Below, in pieces: positions 1 through 6,641 of a stretch of DNA of 64,000 nt. The notes beneath the pieces are model-generated. The model was not told the origin of the DNA. It saw nothing but the letters and a program-made list of their open reading frames with translations, and did not search any database. Origin of the DNA: Streptomyces sp. NRRL F-2580 (GTDB taxonomy: Bacteria; Actinomycetota; Actinomycetes; Streptomycetales; Streptomycetaceae). How positions within the stretch are numbered: the first letter of the stretch is position 1; each line of letters opens with the position of its first letter. The stretch lies in contig NZ_JOIR01000005.1 in NCBI RefSeq assembly GCF_000720115.1, forward strand, positions 372,001-436,000. The letters are read 5' to 3'. The position numbers and the translations under genes were made by a program.

Positions 1-3
1 GAG

Positions 4-906
4 GTGCCCGCCGCCACCGAACCCCCGGTGCACAAGCCGTCCGTGCGCAAGCGGCTGATCCCCTACTGGCTGCTGCTCCCGGGCATCGTGTGGCTGCTGG
101 TCTTCTTCGTGCTGCCGATGGTCTACCAGGCCTCCACCTCGGTGCAGACCGGCTCCCTCGAAGAGGGCTTCCAGGTCACCTGGCACTTCGGGACCTACTG
201 GGACGCCTTCACCGAGTACTACCCGCAGTTCCTGCGCTCCCTGCTCTACGCCGGCACCGCGACCGCGCTGTGCCTGCTGCTCGGGTACCCGCTGGCCTAC
301 CTGATCGCCTTCAAGGCGGGCCGCTGGCGCAACCTGCTGCTGGTCCTGGTCATCGCCCCCTTCTTCACCAGCTTCCTGATCCGCACGCTGGCCTGGAAGA
401 CGATCCTGGCCGACGGCGGCCCGGTGGTCGCCGTCCTCAACGACATCGGCTTCCTCGACGTCACCAGCTGGCTCGGCATGACCGAGGGGGACCGGGTGCT
501 GGCCACGCCCCTGGCGGTCGTCTGCGGTCTGACGTACAACTTCCTCCCCTTCATGATCCTGCCGCTGTACTCCTCGCTGGAGCGCATCGACACCCGCCTC
601 CACGAGGCGGCCGGGGACCTGTACGCCCACCCCGCCACGGTCTTCCGGAAGGTGACCTTCCCGCTCTCCATGCCGGGCGTGGTCTCCGGGACCCTGCTCA
701 CCTTCATCCCGGCGAGCGGCGACTACGTCAACGCCGAACTGCTCGGCTCCACGGACACCCGGATGATCGGCAACGTCATCCAGTCGCAGTACCTGCGGAT
801 CCTCGACTACCCGACGGCGGCCGCGCTGTCCTTCATCCTCATGGCCATCGTGCTGATCATGGTCACCATCTACATCCGCCGAGCGGGGACGGAGGACCTG
901 GTCTGA
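4..906 (+). CDS. potB: Polyamine-type ABC transporter permease, PotB family
   Basis: Inner-membrane permease of a spermidine/putrescine-type ABC importer. The 300-residue product has about six hydrophobic segments, the first near residues 22-42 (PYWLLLPGIVWLL). A cytoplasmic EAA loop (HEAAGDLYAH...) lies near residues 201-220; this is the docking site for the PotA-type ATPase. It is translationally coupled to the next permease: its TGA shares one base with the following ATG. The GTG at position 4 is the first possible start, but the window begins only three bases upstream, so the true N-terminus could lie outside. The ATPase and binding-protein genes are probably just upstream, off the window. 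Family assignment is firm; the exact polyamine substrate is inferred from the neighbouring flavoprotein and GABA genes. Confidence 0.88.
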   Translation: MPAATEPPVHKPSVRKRLIPYWLLLPGIVWLLVFFVLPMVYQASTSVQTGSLEEGFQVTWHFGTYWDAFTEYYPQFLRSLLYAGTATALCLLLGYPLAYLIAFKAGRWRNLLLVLVIAPFFTSFLIRTLAWKTILADGGPVVAVLNDIGFLDVTSWLGMTEGDRVLATPLAVVCGLTYNFLPFMILPLYSSLERIDTRLHEAAGDLYAHPATVFRKVTFPLSMPGVVSGTLLTFIPASGDYVNAELLGSTDTRMIGNVIQSQYLRILDYPTAAALSFILMAIVLIMVTIYIRRAGTEDLV

Positions 907-1712
907 TGCGCAATCCCCTCACGTGGCTCCGCCGCAATCTGGTCGTCATCGCGGGCCTCGGCACGCTCGCGTACATGATCCTGCCGAACGTCGTCGTCAC
1001 CGTCTTCTCCTTCAACAACCCCACCGGGCGGTTCAACTACGCCTGGCAGGAGTTCTCGCTCGACGCCTGGACTGACCCCTGCGGCGTCGCCGACATGTGC
1101 GGCTCGCTCTCGCTGTCGCTCCAGATCGCCCTGTGGTCCACCCTCGCCGCGACCGCCCTGGGCACTGCCATCGCCTTCGCGATGGTCCGCTACCGATTCC
1201 GGGGACGCAGCGCGGTCAACTCGCTGATCTTCCTGCCCATGGCCATGCCCGAGATCGTGATGGCGGCCTCGCTGCTCGCGCTCTTCCTCAACATGGGCAT
1301 CCAGCTGGGCTTCTGGACGATCCTGATCGCCCACATCATGTTCTGCCTCAGCTTCGTCGTCGCCGCCGTCAAGGCGCGTGTCCTGTCCATGGACCCGCGG
1401 CTGGAGGAGGCCGCCCGGGACCTCTACGCGGGCCCGGTGCAGACCTTCGTACGGGTCACCCTGCCGATCGCGGCCCCCGGCATCGCGGCCGGCGCGCTGC
1501 TCTCCTTCGCGCTGTCGTTCGACGACTTCATCATCACCAACTTCAACTCGGGCAACACCGTCACCTTCCCCATGTTCGTGTGGGGATCGGCCCAGCGCGG
1601 TACGCCCGTGCAGATCAACGTCATCGGCACGGCGATGTTCGTCATCGCGGTGCTGGTGGTCCTCGTCGGCCAGATGGCCGGCAACCGCCGCAAGAAGGCA
1701 CAACCGAAGTAG
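906..1712 (+). CDS. potC: Polyamine-type ABC transporter permease, PotC family
   Basis: Second permease subunit, 268 residues, pairing with the upstream PotB-like protein in the membrane. It has a hydrophobic N-terminus (residues 10-38), several further membrane segments and the EAA loop (LEEAARDLYAGPVQTF). The C-terminal part contains the FDDFIITNF segment, which I recall as typical of PotC/PotI permeases. Its ATG overlaps the stop of potB (TGATG), indicating translational coupling and equal subunit production. It is followed after 23 bases by the oxidoreductase gene, so uptake and first-step oxidation of the polyamine are probably made from one transcript. The C-terminus ends in a short basic tail (NRRKKAQPK). 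Confidence 0.9.
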   Translation: MRNPLTWLRRNLVVIAGLGTLAYMILPNVVVTVFSFNNPTGRFNYAWQEFSLDAWTDPCGVADMCGSLSLSLQIALWSTLAATALGTAIAFAMVRYRFRGRSAVNSLIFLPMAMPEIVMAASLLALFLNMGIQLGFWTILIAHIMFCLSFVVAAVKARVLSMDPRLEEAARDLYAGPVQTFVRVTLPIAAPGIAAGALLSFALSFDDFIITNFNSGNTVTFPMFVWGSAQRGTPVQINVIGTAMFVIAVLVVLVGQMAGNRRKKAQPK

Positions 1713-1735
1713 ACCCCTGTAGGGAGTTGGAAGCC

Positions 1736-3154
1736 ATGGCCCCAGTCGCCATGCGTAGTGTTGCGAAATCCCTTTCCGAAGCGAAGCCGGTCTCGTACTG
1801 GCTGGACGACCCCGGCAAGCCCGCGCCGCAGCCGGCGCTGACCGCGGACGAGCGCTGCGACCTGCTGGTCATCGGCGGCGGCTACAGCGGGCTGTGGACC
1901 GCGCTGCTCGCCAAGGAGCGCGACCCCGAGCGGGACGTCGTCCTCATCGAGAGCAAGGAGGCGGGCTGGGCCGCCTCCGGGCGCAACGGCGGTTTCTGCG
2001 CCGCCTCCCTCACCCACGGACTCGGCAACGGGATCGCCCGCTGGCCCGACGAACTGGCCAGGCTGGAGGAACTGGGCGCCCGCAACCTCGACGCCATCGA
2101 GGAGGCCGTCGCCCGCTACGGCATCGACTGCGACTTCGAGCGGACCGGCGAGATCGACGTCGCCACCGAACCCCACCAGGTGGAGGAGCTGCGCGAACTC
2201 CACGAGGAGGCGCAGCGCCTCGGCCTGGCCGGCAACTCCGAATGGCTGGACGCCGACGCCCTGCGCGCCGAGGTCGACTCGCCGACCTTCCTCGCGGGCC
2301 TCTGGGACCGCGACGGCGTCGCCATGCTCAATCCGGCGAAGCTGGCCTGGGGCCTCAAGCAGGCCTGCCTCGGCCTCGGGGTGCGGATCTACGAGAACAC
2401 CCGCGGCCTGAAGATGTCGGCGGTCGGGACCGGGATGGCCGTCCAGACCCCCTACGGCACGATCCTCGCCCGCCGGGTCTCCCTGGGCACCAACATCTTC
2501 CCCTCGCTGGTCAAGCGGATCCGCCCCTTCACGGTTCCGGTCTACGACTACGCGCTGATGAGCGAGCCGCTGGACGAGGCCCAGCTCGCCGCGATCGGCT
2601 GGAAGAACCGGCAGGGGCTCGGCGACAGCGCCAACCAGTTCCACTACTTCCGGATCACCAAGGACCACCGGATCCTGTGGGGCGGCTACGACGCGATCTA
2701 CCCCTACCGGGGCAGGCTCGACTCCGAGTACGACCACCGCCCCGAGACGTACCTCAAGCTCGCGGAGCACTTCTTCACCGCCTTCCCGCAGCTGGAGGGG
2801 CTGAAGTTCAGCCACGCCTGGGGCGGCGCCATCGACACCTGCTCGCGCTTCTCGGCCTTCTTCGGCACGGCGCACTCCGGGAAGGTGGCCTACGCGGCCG
2901 GCTACACCGGGCTCGGCGTGGGTGCCACCCGCTTCGGCGCGGAGGTGATGCTCGACCTGCTGGACGGTCTCTCCACCGAGCGCACGCGGCTGGAGATGGT
3001 GAAGTCCAAGCCGATGCCGTTCCCGCCCGAGCCCTTCGCCTGGACCGGCATCACCCTCACGAAGTGGTCGCTGGCCCGCGCCGACCGCCGCGGCGGGCAC
3101 CGCAACCTCTGGCTCCGGACGCTCGACCGCTTCGGCCTCGGCTTCGACAGCTGA
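1736..3154 (+). CDS. FAD-dependent oxidoreductase (DAO family), gamma-glutamylputrescine oxidase-like
   Basis: Flavoprotein amine oxidase of 472 residues. The N-terminal dinucleotide-binding fold (LVIGGGYSGLWTALLA) lies near residues 43-58, followed by the ES acidic end of beta-2. A further conserved stretch (AASGRNGGFC) appears near residue 80, and the C-terminal FAD loop (YAAGYTGLGVGATRF) near residues 386-400. The GRNGG motif and the length fit the PuuB/OrdL branch of the DAO family. The ATG at 1736 is preceded by GGGAGTTGG. The gene follows potBC directly, which supports a role in polyamine breakdown leading to GABA, the substrate of gabT 7 kb downstream. Alternative: another secondary-amine oxidase of the same family. 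Substrate is inferred. Confidence 0.8.
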   Translation: MAPVAMRSVAKSLSEAKPVSYWLDDPGKPAPQPALTADERCDLLVIGGGYSGLWTALLAKERDPERDVVLIESKEAGWAASGRNGGFCAASLTHGLGNGIARWPDELARLEELGARNLDAIEEAVARYGIDCDFERTGEIDVATEPHQVEELRELHEEAQRLGLAGNSEWLDADALRAEVDSPTFLAGLWDRDGVAMLNPAKLAWGLKQACLGLGVRIYENTRGLKMSAVGTGMAVQTPYGTILARRVSLGTNIFPSLVKRIRPFTVPVYDYALMSEPLDEAQLAAIGWKNRQGLGDSANQFHYFRITKDHRILWGGYDAIYPYRGRLDSEYDHRPETYLKLAEHFFTAFPQLEGLKFSHAWGGAIDTCSRFSAFFGTAHSGKVAYAAGYTGLGVGATRFGAEVMLDLLDGLSTERTRLEMVKSKPMPFPPEPFAWTGITLTKWSLARADRRGGHRNLWLRTLDRFGLGFDS

Positions 3155-3265
3155 ACTTCGGCTGCTGGGCACGCGCCCCCGGCGCACACCGCCGGTCACC
3201 CCGCCCGGCCCCGCTCTCTCCCGGTGAGAACCCTTCACCGCGCACGAGACGAACGGGGCCGGGCG

Positions 3266-3485
3266 ATGACGTTCCCGGGGGCCAAGACGGCAGTGGAATG
3301 GCTGGTATCGGTGGCGCCGGACCCCGATGCCTGCCGGTGGGAATGGGAGCGCAGCCCCACTCGGGGTCGTCCTGCTGCCCGCCGGCCGGCTGTGGGACGT
3401 GCTCATCCTGCCCGGGGACCTGGGCCAGGTGACCCTCGACGTACTGCGGCTCCGGGTGTGGGAGGAGGAGGGACGGACGTCTTGA
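3266..3485 (+). pseudogene. Frameshifted, truncated remnant of a small conserved actinomycete protein
   Basis: An ATG at 3266 opens a reading frame giving MTFPGAKTAVEWLVSVAPDP and then DACRWEWERSP. At about 3355-3365 the sensible protein switches into the +1 frame. It continues as GVVLLPAGRLWDVLILPGDL, then GQVTLDVLRLRVWEEEGRTS, stopping at TGA 3483. From memory, intact Streptomyces proteins of about 150-200 residues carry a VVLLPAGxxWDVLxxPG segment in one frame; I cannot name a function. The remnant ends just where the chitinase promoter begins. It could instead be a real short gene with a sequencing indel. This and the dre site account for most of the 416-base gap between the oxidoreductase and the chitinase. 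Confidence 0.4.
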
Positions 3486-3510
3486 CAAGGGCATTGGTCT
3501 GGACCATCTT
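3482..3510 (+). promoter_or_regulatory. Chitinase promoter with DasR-type operator (dre)
   Basis: The sequence has a -35-like TTGACA at 3482-3487 and, 17 bases later, a weak -10-like CATCTT at 3505-3510. Inside the spacer sits the near-perfect palindrome ATTGGTCTGGACCATC (3493-3508). It closely matches the dre consensus I know for the GntR-family regulator DasR (TGGTCTAGACCA core; only the centre differs). Binding there would block RNA polymerase until glucosamine-6-phosphate releases DasR. The GTG of the chitinase is about 60 bases downstream. Confidence 0.75.
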
Positions 3511-3570
3511 GGGCGCCGCTGTTCCCCTTTCCGCAGCCTGGCTCCATCCCCCCATGCCCCGGAGGCAGTT

Positions 3571-5376
3571 GTGCGCAGAACCTGGTCCATTCTCACGGCC
3601 GCCGCCCTGGCGGCCGCCGGATTCCTCGCCGCGGGACCGCCCGCCGCGGCGGCCGACGCCGATCTCGTACGCAACGGCGGCTTCGAGGCCGGCCTCGGCG
3701 GCTGGAGCTGCTCGGCGGGCAGCGGAGCCGTCGTCACCACACCCGTCCACAGCGGAGGTTCCGCACTCAGGGCCACCCCGGCCGGACAGGACAACGCCCG
3801 CTGCTCCCAGAGCGTCACCGTCAAGCCCGACTCCTCGTACACGCTGGCCGCCTGGGTGCAGGGCGCGTACGTCTACCTCGGCGCGAGCGGCACCGGCACC
3901 ACCGACGTGTCGGCCTGGACGCAGACCCCGGGCGCGTGGAAGCAGCTCACCACCACCTTCCGCACCGGTCCGTCGACGACCTCGGTGACCGTCTACACCC
4001 ACGGCTGGTACGGCCAGCCCGCCCACCTCACCGACGACCTCACCCTGATCGGCCCCGACCCCGGCGGACCCGGCCAGCCCCAGCCCCCGGCCGCCCCCAC
4101 CGGCCTGACGGCCACCGCCACCTCGTCGAGCTCGGTCTCCCTGAACTGGACGGCGGTGCCCGGAGCCACCTCGTACACCGTCCACCGGGACGGCGCCGCG
4201 CCCCTTTCCGTCACCTCCGCCCCGGCCGCCGTGACCGGCCTCGCCGCGTCCACGACGTACACCTTCCGGGTCAGCGCGGTGAACGCGGCGGGCGAGTCCC
4301 CGCAGAGCGCCCCCGCCTCCGCGACCACGACGGGCGGCGGCGGTGGCGGCGGGGGAGGGCTGCCCGCGCACGCGCTGGTCGGCTACCTGCACGCGAGCTT
4401 CGCCAACGGCTCTGGCTACGTCCGGATGGCCGACGTGCCCGACTCCTGGGACGTCGTCAACCTCGCCTTCGGCGAACCGACTTCGGTGACCTCCGGCGAC
4501 ATCCGCTTCCGGCTGTGCCCGGTCGCAGAGTGCCCGAACGTCGAATCCCCCGCCGAGTTCAAGGCCGCGATCAAGGCCAAGCAGGCCGCCGGCAAGAAGG
4601 TGCTCATCTCCATCGGCGGCCAGAACGGCCAGGTGCAGCTGGCGACCACCGCCGCCCGCGACACCTTCGTCTCCTCCGTCAGCAAGATCATCGACGAGTA
4701 CGGCCTCGACGGCCTCGACATCGACTTCGAGGGCCACTCCCTCTCCCTCGCCACCGGGGACACCGACTTCCGGGCCCCCACCACGCCGGTGGTCGTGAAC
4801 CTGATCTCGGCCGTGAAGACCCTGAAGGCCAAGTACGGCCCGGGCTTCGTCCTGACCATGGCCCCGGAGACCTTCTTCGTCCAGCTGGGCTACCAGTACT
4901 ACGGCTCCGGCCCCTGGGGCGGCCAGGACCCGCGCGCCGGCGCGTACCTCCCGGTCATCCACGCCCTGCGCGACGACCTCACCCTGCTCCACGTCCAGGA
5001 CTACAACTCGGGCCCGGTCATGGGCCTCGACAACCAGTACCACTCCATGGGCGGCGCGGACTTCCACATCGCCATGACCGACATGCTGCTCACCGGCTTC
5101 CCGGTCGCCGGCAACACCGCCCGCGTCTTCCCGGCCCTGCGCCCGGACCAGGTCGCGATCGGCCTCCCGGCCACGACGAACGCCGGCAACGGCCACACCC
5201 CGCCCGCCGAGGTGAACAAGGCCCTGAACTGCCTGACGAGGAAGACGGACTGCGGGAGCTACCAGACCCACGGCACCTGGCCCGCCCTGCGCGGCCTGAT
5301 GACCTGGTCGATCAACTGGGACCGCTTCGGCGGCTGGGAGTTCAGCCGTAACTTCGACGCCTACTTCGGCGGCTGA
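3571..5376 (+). CDS. Secreted GH18 chitinase with carbohydrate-binding and fibronectin III domains
   Basis: Extracellular endochitinase of 601 residues. A Sec signal peptide covers about residues 1-29, ending in an alanine run. A beta-sandwich carbohydrate-binding domain follows (about 30-160, starting LVRNGGFEAGLGGW). A fibronectin type III domain is at about 173-253, then a poly-glycine linker, then the GH18 catalytic domain (about 265-600). The catalytic signature DGLDIDFE occupies residues 380-387, with E387 as the predicted acid/base. The GTG start is preceded by GGAGG at the right distance. Regulation by DasR is predicted from the upstream operator. The last 16 bases overlap the oppositely oriented mcrC stop region, so the two transcripts are convergent with no room for a terminator. 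Confidence 0.95.
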   Translation: MRRTWSILTAAALAAAGFLAAGPPAAAADADLVRNGGFEAGLGGWSCSAGSGAVVTTPVHSGGSALRATPAGQDNARCSQSVTVKPDSSYTLAAWVQGAYVYLGASGTGTTDVSAWTQTPGAWKQLTTTFRTGPSTTSVTVYTHGWYGQPAHLTDDLTLIGPDPGGPGQPQPPAAPTGLTATATSSSSVSLNWTAVPGATSYTVHRDGAAPLSVTSAPAAVTGLAASTTYTFRVSAVNAAGESPQSAPASATTTGGGGGGGGGLPAHALVGYLHASFANGSGYVRMADVPDSWDVVNLAFGEPTSVTSGDIRFRLCPVAECPNVESPAEFKAAIKAKQAAGKKVLISIGGQNGQVQLATTAARDTFVSSVSKIIDEYGLDGLDIDFEGHSLSLATGDTDFRAPTTPVVVNLISAVKTLKAKYGPGFVLTMAPETFFVQLGYQYYGSGPWGGQDPRAGAYLPVIHALRDDLTLLHVQDYNSGPVMGLDNQYHSMGGADFHIAMTDMLLTGFPVAGNTARVFPALRPDQVAIGLPATTNAGNGHTPPAEVNKALNCLTRKTDCGSYQTHGTWPALRGLMTWSINWDRFGGWEFSRNFDAYFGG

Positions 5377-6641
5377 CCCAGCACGTCCCGCCACAACCGG
5401 GCCGGAGCCGCCGACGGCTCCGGCCCGCCCAGCACCGCGAGGGCGTCGCGCAGGTCCAGGGACACGGCCCGCACCCGTGCCGAGGTGGCGCCGTCCCAGT
5501 CGCGTACGGCGACCCGGGCCCCGGCGGCCCCCGGCCCGCCGGGGTGGACCAGGACGCACGCGGCGGGGCTCCCGATCGCGTGCGCGTAGAGGAACGCCTG
5601 GTACAGGTCGCCGGTCGACAGCTTCTTGCCGTCGTAGAGCTTGTACTTCGCGTCGACCGGCAGCCGGAAGGGTTTCCCGTCCCGCTCACCGAGGACCAGG
5701 ACGTCGGGCCGCACCTCGCTGTAGGGGGTGCGGGTCCTCTCGTCGAAGAGCACGTGCCGGTGCCGGGACTGCGCGTCGACGCGCACGCCGGACCCGCCGG
5801 CCGCGGCGCCCTCGGTGAGCAGCCGGGTCACGAACTCCTCGAAGAGGCTGTTCATGTCCACGAGGAACGCCCGGGACGACAACGGCCCCGAGGCGAAGAG
5901 CCCTTCGACGCCGCCCCCGGAGAGCAGCAGCTCGGCCCACTGGTGGGCGGCCCGGTAGTGGGCGTTGTGCCGGTGGTACTCCAGTCCGGCGACGAGCGTC
6001 CGCAGGTCCCCGAGCGGCGTCGGCGCCAGCGGCGCGAACTGCGCGGCGGCCCGGCGCGCGCGGGCCCGTACCCGCGGGAGCCGGGCGGTGCGGGCGGCCC
6101 GCTCCAGGGCGGCCGAGCACAGCCGGTTGTCGGGGATGTCCGCGTCGTGCTCGTCGAAGCGGCAGGCGAGGCGGTCGAGGCGGCCGTGGTGGCGCAGGAG
6201 CTGGCGGTCCGCCAGCATCCGGCCGCGTACGGCGGGCAGGTCGTCCTCCCGGGTGAGGTAGTCCCGCCGGACGCCCCGGCGCAGCAGCCCCTCACCGTGC
6301 TCGGTGACCATGAGCGCCACGAGGTCGCGCAGGTCCGGGTCGCCCGCCGTCAGGTCCTGGTCGGACGGCAGCAGGTGCCCGGTCCCGCCCCTGGCGTAGT
6401 CCAGCATCCGCAGGACGTCGAGGCCGCTCCCGAGGTACTTGGGCAGGACCCGGATCTCGCACGCCTCCAGCCGCACCACCCCGACGTGGGAGGTGGCCTC
6501 CACCTCGATCCCGCCCCCGGCGGGCTCCCGGACGCGCAGCGTCCCGTCGAGTGCGCCGTCCGCGAGCAGCAGCCGGTCCGCCGCAGTGAGGCGGGCCTCG
6601 GGGAACAGCCGGGAGCCGTACTCATTCAGGCTGAGTCGCAT
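5361..6641 (-). CDS. mcrC: McrC-like 5-methylcytosine restriction endonuclease subunit
   Basis: Nuclease subunit of an McrBC-type modification-dependent restriction system, 426 residues. The N-terminal half fits the McrC fold that docks on McrB. The C-terminal half holds a PD-(D/E)xK nuclease core: VRPDVL with D313, then VDAKYK with D330 and K332. All catalytic residues are therefore present. It overlaps the 3' end of mcrB by 20 bases, which suggests coupled translation. Such systems cleave DNA carrying modified cytosines, usually of phage or transferred origin, using the GTPase partner for translocation. Its target modification cannot be read from sequence. Confidence 0.88.
   Translation of the reverse strand: MRLSLNEYGSRLFPEARLTAADRLLLADGALDGTLRVREPAGGGIEVEATSHVGVVRLEACEIRVLPKYLGSGLDVLRMLDYARGGTGHLLPSDQDLTAGDPDLRDLVALMVTEHGEGLLRRGVRRDYLTREDDLPAVRGRMLADRQLLRHHGRLDRLACRFDEHDADIPDNRLCSAALERAARTARLPRVRARARRAAAQFAPLAPTPLGDLRTLVAGLEYHRHNAHYRAAHQWAELLLSGGGVEGLFASGPLSSRAFLVDMNSLFEEFVTRLLTEGAAAGGSGVRVDAQSRHRHVLFDERTRTPYSEVRPDVLVLGERDGKPFRLPVDAKYKLYDGKKLSTGDLYQAFLYAHAIGSPAACVLVHPGGPGAAGARVAVRDWDGATSARVRAVSLDLRDALAVLGGPEPSAAPARLWRDVLGQPPK

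Noticed and set aside
90..1712. Long open frame starting at 90 that includes the second permease
   Set aside because: Its first 270 codons are an Arg/Pro/His-rich shadow of potB; only the part from ATG 906 is protein-like.
1424..3547. 707-codon minus-strand open frame over the oxidoreductase
   Set aside because: Antisense shadow with extreme Gly/Arg/Ala/Val composition typical of high-GC DNA; no motifs.
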